Assembly: GCA_034509425.1 (NCBI GenBank) | Contig: JAVTVJ010001733.1 | Location: forward strand, 16,557 to 80,556 | Length of the DNA stretch: 64,000 bases | Source of the DNA: Eopsaltria australis | Lineage: Eukaryota > Chordata > Aves > Passeriformes > Petroicidae | Direction of reading: 5' to 3' | In this document: one piece after another, positions 9,811 through 18,731 of the stretch | How positions within the stretch are numbered: position 1 is the stretch's first letter | How the letters are laid out: each line of letters starts with the position of its first letter | Notes under the pieces: generated by a model | Seen by the model: the letters and a program-made list of their open reading frames with translations, nothing else | The model's database searches: none | Told to the model about the DNA's origin: nothing | Made by a program: the position numbers and the translations under genes

Positions 9811-12026
9811 ATGGGTTGCAACTTTTCTTGTTCAGATGATGCTCAAATACCTAAAGATTCACCATTAGATCTAGTCTTAGAAAACTGGCAAAAATTAACC
9901 GGGACGATCAAACAGTTTACAAAACCTGAGATTATACGGTTGTCTAAAACCATTTGGCCAACTTTTAATTTAAAAGACTATCAAAGGTGGCCTAAACTTG
10001 GTAGCTTGGATGAAGAACTGATACTGGATTTAACATCTCGCCTGTGTGAATGGCACTATTTCCAGGAAACTGAGTGAGATTCTTTTTAGTTATAGCTCAA
10101 GATGAGCAGCTGCAGAAACCTAAATCACAGTACGTGTTGTTCTTAAGGAAAAAAGAGAAAAAGAGTGAAGGGAAACCGCCCATATTAAATCCGGTGTGCA
10201 GTAACAAAGACGAAGCAGAGTCAGATCTGGTAGCACCGGCACTAAGAGCTAATCCAGCGCCGGCCCCGGGGGGGGGGCCCAGCCACGGCCGGCCCAGGGG
10301 CTGCTCTAGCCCCGGCGGGGGGGGGAGCCCAAGCCCAGGCCGTTCTGGGTGCGCAAGCAGCGGCGGTGCCGGCGGAGCCGGCCGCCCCTGCCCCCCCGCC
10401 ATGTCTGCCCCGCCGGTGCCCACGTCTTCTGCGCATGCGCACGCCGCGACCGCCCCGGCCCCGCCCCCTCTACAGCCACCGTTCCAATCAGGGGCAGGGG
10501 AGGGGGAGAGGGGAGTCGCAGCTTCCACAGAATCCCTGTCAGTGAAGAAGGAAGAATACTGCCTTTGCCGATCAAAGAAGATGCAAGCCCCTGTGCCGCC
10601 TCCCCCTTGGGAGCCGGAGCCGCCTGCGCTTTGCCCCTGCTCTCAGGAGGCCTCCCCCTTCTTCGCAACCCCGCGTGCGCCTTGGTGGGAGGGGCCAGGG
10701 GGAGGGGAATGCCAGCGGGTGCAGCCAACGGCACCACCCCTGGAGGTGGGGCCGAGGGGCAGAGCTTTCTACCGAGAGGGCAGAGAGGGCACCTCCTACA
10801 GGGAGAGCCGAGCCCCTCCCGCTCTCAGGCCTGTGAGCTGCCATAGCAACGTCGCGCGCCGAGGAGCTGGCTCAGGGGATGACGTCATCAAAGCAAGCAA
10901 CCCGGCCGTAAGCGCTGTACGCCGCAGCAGATCTTGGGCTGCGATTCCTAAGATTAGAACTGATCCAGGTAAATTTAACACAGCTGATTCACAATCGGAT
11001 AGCTCTCCCTCTGATAGCTCTTCTGAAGAGGAAGATGAAATCTTAGCTGCCCTAAGCAGGCGAAGGAAGGGAAGGATAGCCCGAAGGGCCATACGAGAAC
11101 TCAGTCCTGTGGCAAAACGTACTAGATCAAAAAAGGAAAAAAGAGAAGAACCAGTTCTACAAGCCCCATTACAGCAAGCAGTTAGCAACCAAGGGCCAAT
11201 ATATGTAAAGGTTCCATACTCCCTTATTGAGTTGGAACAGTGGAAAACCACTGTAGGACAGTATAAAGAAAACCCAGATAAGGTTGCCAAGCTAGTGGAT
11301 AGAGCTATTAGCACACAAAACCCTGACTGGACAGATCTGAACTCTATGTTAGATACATTGCTTGATCCCACTGAAAGGCAAATGGTTAATAATGCTATTA
11401 CAACATCGTTAGAATCAGGCATAGCAAATGGATCGATCCAAGGTACGGTTGCTGAAATATATCCTTTAAGTGATCCTAACTGGGATCCAAACATCCCAGA
11501 GCAGATGGCAAGACTAAAACGGTATCAAAATCTCATAGTATATGGGTTAAAACATGGGGTCCCTAAAGCTCTAAATTGGTCAAAGCTTTACGCAGTACAG
11601 CAAAACTATGACGAATCACCCACTGATTTTTTTAATAGGTTGAGAGAAACTGCTATCAAATATACAAATCTAGATCCTGATTCAGCTGATGGAAAAGCAC
11701 ATCTAGTCCTCTTGTTTATGGGTCAAGCAGCAGATGATATAAGAAGGAAGCTACAGAAGTTAGAGGGGGTTCGAGACATAGATAGAATGCTAGAAGTAGC
11801 CTGGAGAGTATATCGAGACAGGGGCTCAAATGAAGGAGTTAGACGACAACCTAGCAAAAGGGCAATCCAAGAAAAGTCATCCAAGAAAACTTCCCCTACA
11901 GACAAAGATCAGTGTGCCTATTGTAAAAAGTGGGGACATTGGAAAAATGATTGTCCCATGTTGAAGCAAAAGTCCCCAGTTCCCCAGCTCCCGATCGAAC
12001 AAGGCTCGGGTTCATGCTCAGAATGA
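9811..12026 (+). pseudogene. gag: ERV1 gag (matrix, linker, capsid, nucleocapsid)
   Basis: The start is the ATG at 9811. It opens with MGCNFS, which has Gly2 and Ser6 for N-myristoylation and Cys3 for possible palmitoylation, as expected of a membrane-targeting matrix protein. This frame stops at 10077, and the rest of gag is open in another frame from 10074 to 12026, so one frame change separates matrix from the remainder. A very GC-rich, proline/glycine-rich linker follows (about 10240-10930). Next comes a capsid of gammaretroviral p30 type (about 11190-11830, with DPNWDPN and LDPTERQM blocks), and one zinc knuckle C-X2-C-X4-H-X4-C (CAYCKKWGHWKNDC). The frame ends at UGA 12024-12026, in phase with pol. 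Confidence 0.88.
10240..10930 (+). other. CpG-island-like GC-rich block inside ERV1 gag
   Basis: The gag sequence on either side is A-rich, but this block is strongly GC-rich with many CpGs. Motifs seen are a palindromic NRF1-type site TGCGCATGCGCA (10430-10441), GC boxes (about 10450-10467), CCAATCAG (10484-10491), an RFX/X-box half-site CCATAGCAAC (10841-10850) and a perfect CRE TGACGTCA (10880-10887). This set is typical of vertebrate CpG-island promoters. The block stays open in the gag frame and encodes a Pro/Gly/Ala-rich linker. Open antisense frames here follow from the composition and are not called as genes. Confidence 0.7.
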
Positions 12027-12080
12027 TGGGAACCGAAGGCTTCTTCCCCAGCAGAACCTTTGGTTATAGCTAAGCTGGGG
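12024..12080 (+). promoter_or_regulatory. ERV1 gag-pol readthrough signal: UGA plus H-type pseudoknot
   Basis: The gag UGA (12024-12026) is followed in the same frame by pol with no further stop. After a 6-nt spacer, stem 1 pairs CCGAAGG (12033-12039) with CCTTTGG (12057-12063), including one G-U pair. The loop segment CCCCAGC (12046-12052) pairs perfectly with GCTGGGG (12074-12080). The order of arms is that of an H-type pseudoknot, as in the murine leukemia virus readthrough signal, except that the stop here is UGA instead of UAG. Confidence 0.75.
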
Positions 12081-15000
12081 TCAGATAACATCGAATTTTT
12101 GGTAGATACTGGAGCAGCATTTTCCGTACTAAATACCATGGAAGGGAAACTGAGTCAAAACACTGTACATGTTGTTGGGGCGACAGGGGTAAGCGAAACA
12201 CGGCCTTTCTTCCAACCTTTAAAATTCAAATTGGGCAAACACTGGGTAACTCATCAATTCCTTTACATGCCTAACTCCCCTAAACCATTATTAGGGAGAG
12301 ATTTGCTAGAGAAATTAGAAGCAGAAATTAAATTCAAAAAGGGGAAGGGAATACAAGTTGTAATTCCTGAATCTAAATTTGTCGAAGTTGCTGCACTTTT
12401 CATACAGGACAAACGTGGTGAAATCCCCATTGAAGTTGAAAAAGCTGTCAATCCAATAGCATGGGCCAGTGATATCCCAGGAAGATCCAAACAAGCAGAG
12501 CCTGTGAGTATTACTCTCAAACCAGGAGCCACACCGGTAAGGAAAAAACAATACACTTTGAAATTAGAAAGTCGTAAAGGATTAGCACCCATAATTGAAA
12601 AATTCCTCCACCATGGGTTATTAGTGCAATGTGAGTCCAGATTTAATACCCCCATACTTGCTATTAAGAAAGCAGATGGTAAGAGCTATCGATTAGTTCA
12701 AGATCTGAGAGCAATTAACAGAATCACTGAAGACATACACCCTGTTGTGGCAAACCCATATACCCTTTTGACTGCACTGACAGACGAATTAGGGTGGTTT
12801 ACTGTGATAGACCTGAAGGATGCCTTTTTCTGCATTCCTGTGCATAAAAACAGCCAAGAGCTTTTTGCTTTTGAGTGGGAGAATCCTGAGACAGGGAGGA
12901 AAAGTCAACTTACTTGGACTGTCTTGCCCCAGGGGTACAAGAACAGTCCCACAGTGTTTGGAAATCAGCTAGCAAAGGAACTAGAGGACTGGAAAAGACA
13001 GGAGCCAGAAGGGGTTATTCTTCAATATGTGGATGATATCCTGATTGCGGCTAAAACCAGAGATGACTGCATTAAATTTACCATCAGTTTATTAAACTTT
13101 TTGGGACTGAGTGGGTACAGAGTTTCTAAAGACAAAGCACAGATTGCCAAAGAAGCAGTAATTTACTTGGGGCTCGAGATCTTTCGTGGACATCGACAGC
13201 TCAGCAAAGAACGGAAAGAAGCCATCTGTCAACTCCCAGAGCCCCGCACTGTGAGGGAGATGCAAGCTTTCCTGGGAATGGTAGGTTGGTGTCGTTTGTG
13301 GATAGCAAATTATGGACTGCTGGTAAAACCCCTATATGGAGCATTAAAAGCAGCTGAAAATGGAATTATCATATAGACAGAAAATACAAGGGCAGCTTTT
13401 AAACAGCTGAAACACTTCCTAATGTCAGCTCCAGCACTGGGATTGCCAGACTTAACTAAATCTTTTGAACTGTTTACTTATGAAAGATTGAATGTTGCCT
13501 TAGGGGTACTAGCTCAGCGCCTCGAGAACCAACGGAGAGCTGTGGCTTACTTTTCCAAACAGCTAGACAATGTTGCCCAAGGGTGGCCAGGGTGTTTGAA
13601 AGCCGTGGCAGCTACTGTCATCTTGATCCAAGAGGCCCGAAAACTCACCCTTGGATGGCACATTGTAGTGTATGTACCCCATGCTGTAGCAGCTGTGCTC
13701 GAGCAAAAGGGGGGACATTGGCTGTCCAGCAACCGGATGCTTAAATATCAATCATTGTTACTAGAACAGGATGATGTCACCTTAAAAACAACTTCTGTTG
13801 TTAATCCTGCCATGTTTCTGTCTTCCACGCTAACTGACAATGTCCCTGAGCATGATTGTTTGCAGACAATAGAAGAGGTCTACTCCAGCCGAACAGATCT
13901 GAAGGATGTGCCCCTAGACAATCCAGACTGGGAGCTTTTTACAGACGAGAGCAGCTTTATGAGAAATGGTAAAAGGATGACAGGCTATGCAGTGACCACT
14001 CAAGACAAGGTAATTGAGGCGAAGGCCCTGCCAGCAGATGTGTCATCACAGAAAGCTGAGCTGATTGCACTGACAAGGGCCCTGGACCTGAGTGAAGGGA
14101 AGAAGGTAAATATATGGACTGACTCTAAATATGCGTTTAGTGTCGTCCATGCCCATGGAGCCATCTGGAAAGAAAGAGGACTGCTGAACGCTCAAGGTAA
14201 TCAAGTTAAACACGCTGAACAAATACTTGCCCTCTTGGAGAGCGTTAGAAAACCCACAGAAGTAGCTATTATGCACTGCAGGGGTCACCAAAAAGGGAAA
14301 ACCACTCCAGAATTGGGAAATCGCTTTGCTGACAAAGCGGCAAAAGGAGTTGCAGAAAAAGGTATCCTTGCAATAATTCCCAAAAAGGAAGTTAACTTAT
14401 CAGGGATCATCCCAAAGTATGATCAAGCAGATCAGAAGCTTATTAAATCTCTCAAGGCTGAGATCACAGAAGGTGGGTGGGCTGTCACACCAACAAATCA
14501 AGTTGTAGTCCCACCCCTGATTCTTCGAGAGCTAGCTCAGAGAGAACATGAAAACACACATTTTGGGACTGAAAACCTTCTAAAACATCTAAAAAAGGTA
14601 GTAATAGGAAGAAGAATGACTGAAATTGTACAAACAGTAGTAAGCAAATGTGAAGTTTGCTGCAAAAACAACCCTGATACAAGGAAAAGAGTTGTGTTAG
14701 GAGTAACAAAAGCAGGGGATCTTCCTGGAGATTACTGGCAAATAGATTTTGCTGAATTACCACGTAGAGAGAGATACCGGTACATACTGGTATTGGTTGA
14801 CACTTTTAGTGGATGGCCCGAAGCTTACCCTTGTCGCACTAACACAGCCAAAGAAGTGGTAAAGATTTTGCTCAATCATATAATTCCAAGGTTCGGGGTT
14901 CCCCTGGGAATGTCATCGGATAGGGGACCACACTTTGTTGCCACAGTAATTAAAGAAATCAGTCAGATTTTGGGAATTACTTGGGATCTGCATACACCTT

Positions 15001-15548
15001 ATAGACCCCAAGCGAGTGGTAAAGTTGAACGTATGAATGGAACCCTTAAAACACAAATTAGCAAAATTTGTCAAGAAACATCTATGACATGGGTTCAAGC
15101 CCTGCCTATAGCTTTACTAAGGATCCGCATACAGCCAAGGCGGAGGGATAACATCAGTCCCTATGAAATACTTTATGGTAGGCCATACCAGATTCCACAC
15201 ATTCCAGGGGAAATTCATATAAAAGGTAAACTTGATTTGCAGAGATATCTAATGGCTTTAGGTTCCACTTTGCAGAAGCTCCAGAATTACATCGTGCTAT
15301 CCGGACCCATCGGACTGGACACACCTGCACATCTGTTCCAACCTGGAGACTGGGTCTATATCAAGTGGTGGGACAATGAACCTCTACAAGCTAAGTGGAA
15401 AGGACCATTCCAAGTCCTGCTGACTACCCTCACTGCAGTCAAAGTCTCTGGCAAAGGACCCTGGATCCACTACTCCAGAGTTAAGAAAGCTTCTGCTCCT
15501 GAAACAACTGAGAAAACAAAGAGTGATGCAGAAGAGAGCGTGATTTAA
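12027..15548 (+). pseudogene. pol: ERV1 pol (protease, reverse transcriptase, RNase H, integrase)
   Basis: Pol is in one frame from the gag UGA to TAA 15546-15548, broken only by one TAG at 13374-13376 between reverse transcriptase and RNase H. Protease has LVDTGAAFSVL. Reverse transcriptase has LVQDLRAIN, VLPQGYKNSP and YVDD (13026-13037). RNase H has an FTDESSF motif in which Glu replaces the usual Gly after the catalytic Asp. Integrase has an H-X3-H/C-X2-C zinc region (HENTH, CEVC), WQIDFAEL, SSDRGPHF and SGKVERMNG for the D,D-35-E triad, and a C-terminal GPF motif (KWKGPFQVLL), which is the GPY/F domain of gammaretroviruses. Pol ends only 197 bp before the 3' LTR, so no env could fit. Confidence 0.92.
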
Positions 15549-15550
15549 AT

Positions 15551-15637
15551 AATGCTTCAGTGCTTAAAGAACTGCTCATAGTAATCATAGTCACAATTCT
15601 TCTATATCTACTGTTGTTAAATATTTACTGTTATTAA
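15551..15637 (+). pseudogene. Hydrophobic remnant after ERV1 pol, possible env transmembrane relic
   Basis: After the pol stop, another frame encodes about 28 residues ending TAA at 15635-15637. A strongly hydrophobic core of about 15 to 17 residues (LLIVIIVTILLYLLLL) is followed by a short tail. In a retrovirus this is where the env membrane anchor and cytoplasmic tail end. It may be what an internal env deletion left behind, but a hydrophobic run in AT-rich DNA can also be chance. Confidence 0.35.
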
Positions 15638-15701
15638 GTGTATATTATTAATAGATTATTAATCTAGATTATTAATAGATAGTAGGTATTTAGAATAGAG
15701 A

Positions 15702-15745
15702 CTTGACAAGGTAGAAGCCTTGTCAAGCCTCTAAAAGGGGGGAAA
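15702..15745 (+). promoter_or_regulatory. Perfect hairpin and polypurine tract before ERV1 3' LTR
   Basis: CTTGACAAGG (15702-15711) and CCTTGTCAAG (15718-15727) form a perfect 10-bp stem with a 6-nt loop. Five bases later AAAAGGGGGGAAA (15733-15745) directly abuts the LTR and is the polypurine tract that primes plus-strand DNA. A run of TTATTAATAGA-type repeats (about 15640-15682) lies upstream. The stem could act in RNA export, RNA stability or 3'-end formation; its function is not known. Confidence 0.75.
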
Positions 15746-16173
15746 TGATGCCTTAGGTTTTAACTTCTTATTTTTCTACATCAGGACTGCTCTAAAACTC
15801 CATAAATTGTCATCTAGTGTTCTGTTACTGTCATTTAGACGAAACAATTTCTCTCGGGGCTGGAGTTTCAAGGGCATACTGTTTTTTCCAAAAGCCCAAA
15901 ATGTAAACACCCATGGACAGCAGCGAAGAGAAGAAGGGAACAAGCTGGGGATGGGACTTCAAGACCCGAAACTGTAATTGGACAATGGGTTTCCGATATG
16001 CAGATGAACCAAAGGTATATCTGTCCCAAAAACACGTGCTAGGTGTCCATTTTGGGTGTAGTCTCTGAGAGACTCTTGCATGGCCCAAAGTGTACCTTGT
16101 TTTAATAAATACTTCTTTTATTCTTTTAACTCTGTCCAGCTTCTGTTTCAGGTCAGCCTTTTGTAAGGCATCA
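15746..16173 (+). repeat. ERV1 3' LTR
   Basis: The LTR has 428 bp and matches the 5' LTR except for two substitutions. It ends GGCATCA and is followed by the duplication copy CCAG (16174-16177), after which element A resumes on the minus strand. Confidence 0.93.
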
Positions 16174-16177
16174 CCAG

Positions 16178-16250
16178 ACCATCGAATCCACACTGTCCAG
16201 TATACCCGGTCATCCCTTTCCTCCTCCTGGCCGGAGGCAGGGACCCTCTA
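16178..16250 (-). promoter_or_regulatory. Element A gag-pol junction: UAG with downstream hairpin
   Basis: On the minus strand gag ends at UAG (plus-strand 16248-16250) and pol continues in the same frame once ERV1 is subtracted. Eight bases after the UAG, TGCCTCC (16233-16239) can pair with GGAGGAA (16218-16224) around the loop at 16225-16232, with one mismatch. Element C has the same layout. Termination suppression of this UAG is the likely route to Gag-Pol. The segment 16178-16247 encodes the first protease residues (VYWTVWIRW), interrupted by ERV1. Confidence 0.6.
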
Positions 16251-17267
16251 TTCCTGTTCCTGGTCAGAGTATTCACTGTCTGACCTTTGTGATGCCAAAT
16301 CAGAAGTTCCCTCCTCAGGACTGTAGGAAACAGTTTTAGCTTTCTTATATCTGGGAAATCGCTGATTGTCTTCTGGTCTCTCTGTGGTAACTACACTGAC
16401 AGTCTTCTTGGGTGGCCCCTTCTTAACAAGTCTCTTCCCCCTCAGTTCTCGGACCCGGGTGCTCAGCTTAGAGGTGGGTTCACCATCCCATTTCCTCATG
16501 TCCTCTCCATGCTAACGCAGAAAAAACCAGAGCTCGTTACGTGGCCTGTTCTTGGGGATTCCTTTCCCTCTGACTGGGGTTGGAGAGGAGTGATCTCTTG
16601 GGCTGCCTCTAAAAGTTGGGGTGGTGGCTCACAGGGATGAGGGGGCACCCAGAGTTTCTTCTACATTTAGAAGCCAGGCAGACGCCAACTCTACAGTTGG
16701 TGTATCCATTTTTGGGTAATAAAGTGCCACCAAGCTGCTGGAATATGATGCCAGGGCACCTTGAATCACCTTCCTCCACATGGCAAGTGTACAAGGGATA
16801 TCCTCTGCATCTATGGTGACGCTATCATCCTTTAGATCACTATAGACAATTTCCAGCACTGCTAATTCTCTCAAGTACTGGATACCTTCATCCACATTGG
16901 TCCACTTCCCTGGGGACTTTACAAGATCTTCCTTAAAAGGATATCTTGCCTTCACACTTGAAAGAAGCCGTCTCCAGAGGCTACAAGTTGCTCCTTTCTT
17001 TGCAAGTCCTCTTTCAATTTCCCGATCCCTAGCAAGGGATCCCAGCTGTTGGGCTTCATGACCTTCTAACTGCTGACTATCGGCCCCATTATCCCAGCAT
17101 CGCAGCAGCCATGCAGGAATCCTCTCACCTGACTGGCGGCTGTAATCCTTTCGCATGTCTCGAAGTTCGGATGGGGTCAGGGACCGAGTAACTTCGGTCT
17201 CCTGTTTAATCTGCCTCACTCCCTTCGATTCCTTTGCTGAGGGACCTGCCTCTTGATCTAGCCCCAT

Positions 17268-17298
<31 letters not shown>

Positions 17299-17993
17299 GT
17301 TATTAATCAGCCTGAAACTTGCCTTGTCCTTTTTTTTTTTTTTTTCACTACTGGGGCAATTAATGCAGTTGTTGTGATTTGGGTTCCTATCTCAGACATA
17401 GTTGTTAGGGTTTGTATCCCTGCCTCAGCCACAGTTGTAGTTTGTGTCCCTGTCTCAGCTATAGTGCCATCAGATGCAGTTTGAGTTCCTGCCTCAACCA
17501 CAGTCCTCTGAGAATATTGAACAGAAGCCCGGTAAGCCCAGGCCAGCCCCCAGCACAGGGCGAGAAGCTGCTCACATTCCTGGGAGTAAACGAGGCACCC
17601 TTCTGTCAGCCGACGGGCCAGTTTGTTAGGGTTATTTACCTCTTCAGGAGTAAACTCCCAGGCAACGGGAGGTGATAACCGCCCTAGGAACCTGCCCAAA
17701 TCCCTCCATATGCCTTTCCACCCAGGAACTGGGTACCTCAGGGCAGATTTTAACAGTGCCTCACCCAAGGGTCGTTTCCTTCTGTACCAGGGAGATGACA
17801 ATTTCCATGAATTCCATAAGGTAACAACAGTGTTGGCTAAAATTATTAATAATATCAGGAAGCTTATATAAGGGTTGGCAATAATCACAGGAGCCTGCTG
17901 TAAAAGATCATCCATACTCAAATTCAACCAGGGCAGAGAGAAGGAGTTATATTCATTCACAGTCATTGTTTGTTTCAACATGTTCCCAAACAT
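16251..17993 (-). pseudogene. gag: Element A gag
   Basis: On the minus strand this is one frame from the ATG at 17993 to the UAG at 16248-16250, interrupted by TGA at 17307-17309 and by at least one stop between 16500 and 16631. The N-terminal part has a clear membrane-spanning stretch (FLILLIILANTVVTLW), which is unusual for Gag. A series of GTQT-type repeats follows (about 17360-17505), then a lysine run, then a glutamate run encoded by a GAA repeat (about 17270-17297). The capsid-like core (LTPSELRDMRKD, WLLRCWD, EAQQLGSL) is shared with element C. No CCHC zinc knuckle is visible, as in ERV-L-type Gag. The assignment rests on position and similarity to element C gag. Confidence 0.75.
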
Positions 17994-18151
17994 AGCAAAA
18001 CAAAGATAAGCAGTGTGGCAGCTGAAGGCCGTATGCCACGCAGGAGTTTACTACTTGAGAGCTGCTATTGGTAATTACTAGAGCATGCAATATATGTATA
18101 TATATATAAAAATGCCTTTATCTCGCCCCACATTCGGGCGCCAAAAGAGAC
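17994..18151 (-). promoter_or_regulatory. Element A leader and primer-binding site (Lys type)
   Basis: On the minus strand, eight bases after the 5' LTR comes TGGCGCCCGAATGTGGGGC (plus-strand 18125-18143). It resembles the complement of the tRNA-Lys(CUU) 3' end, recalled from memory, with one extra base and one change. A TA-rich microsatellite lies at about 18090-18108. Confidence 0.7.
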
Positions 18152-18726
18152 TGTTGTGGGTTGACCCCAGCTAGGTGCCAGGTGCCCACTCAGTCACTCT
18201 ATCACTCCCTCTCCCGCTGGGAGAGGGGAGAGGATAATATTGAAAAAAAACTATCAGGGTAAGGAAAGGCAGTTTTATTACAGCGGGGAGAAAATAGAAC
18301 AAGCAAGCTGAAAGTTGCGTGCGCAAGAGCAGAAGGGAAAACAATCAATCTCTACTTCCCATCAGTAGCGATGTCCGGACACTTTCTGGGAAGCAGGGCT
18401 TCAGCACGCGTGACGGTTGTTCCAGGAGGCAAACATGGACCAGCCCTGAGTGCCTCCTCCTCCTCCTCCTCTCTTCCTTCCCTTATATATCTGAGCTGAC
18501 GTCATATGGTATGGAATATCCCTTTGGCTGACTAGGGTCAGCTGGCCTGCTGGTGTCCCCTCCCAGGATCTTGCCCCCCCCCATCCCCTTCAGTGGGGAA
18601 AGGAATGTCAGAGGGACAGCACAGCTTGGCAGTAGCCAAAACACTGGTCTGTTATCAATGCCAGCTACCAAAGCAAAGTACAGCAGTGTAAGGCCTGTGA
18701 GCTTTACCCCAGTCAGACCCAATACA
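18152..18726 (-). repeat. Element A 5' LTR with TATA box and CRE
   Basis: The LTR has 575 bp with the same ends as the 3' LTR and the duplication copy GTGGA at 18727-18731. The minus strand has ATATATAAGG (18481-18490) as a TATA box, with a perfect CRE palindrome TGACGTCA at 18497-18504 just upstream. The other A-family LTRs in the window have TGATGTCA or TGACATCA there. The conserved CCTCTCCC hairpin lies near the left end (about 18207-18227). Confidence 0.9.
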
Positions 18727-18731
18727 GTGGA

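Larger units (their letters stand above)
8886..16177 (+). mobile_element. ERV1: gammaretrovirus-like provirus without env, nested in element A
   Basis: LTRs of 428 bp at 8890-9317 and 15746-16173 carry inverted ends (TGATGCC, GGCATCA) and are flanked by the 4-bp duplication CCAG (8886-8889 and 16174-16177). The interrupted element A sequence rejoins cleanly across that duplication when compared with element C. The LTRs differ at only two positions I could find, so integration is recent. The order is PBS, leader, gag, UGA, pol, a short hydrophobic remnant, hairpin, purine tract and LTR. A 4-bp duplication, gag and pol in one frame with a stop between, and a GPF-type integrase tail fit class I (gammaretrovirus-like) elements. 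There is no env. Breaks seen are one gag frame change and one pol stop. Confidence 0.94.
4452..18731 (-). mobile_element. Element A: class III (ERV-L-like) provirus, minus strand, with two nested insertions
   Basis: Two 575-bp LTRs (4457-5031 and 18152-18726) start TG and end CA and are flanked by the 5-bp duplication GTGGA (4452-4456 and 18727-18731). Between them, on the minus strand, lie a Lys-type primer-binding site, gag, an in-frame UAG, pol and a purine tract. There is no env and no recognisable dUTPase. Removing the solo LTR at 6875-7299 and ERV1 at 8890-16173, each with one duplication copy, leaves about 6.55 kb. The YIDD reverse transcriptase, the QGWRHSPT block, the 5-bp duplication and the missing env fit ERV-L-like elements. 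The LTRs differ by roughly 3% by eye, so A is older than ERV1, in agreement with the nesting. Confidence 0.92.

Noticed and set aside
10097..10846. Long antisense and alternative-frame ORFs in the GC-rich gag block
   Set aside because: They follow from the scarcity of stop codons in GC-rich DNA, overlap the real gag frame and show no domain.
15549..15745. Intact env in ERV1
   Set aside because: Only 197 bp remain between pol and the LTR; at most a membrane-anchor relic is present.
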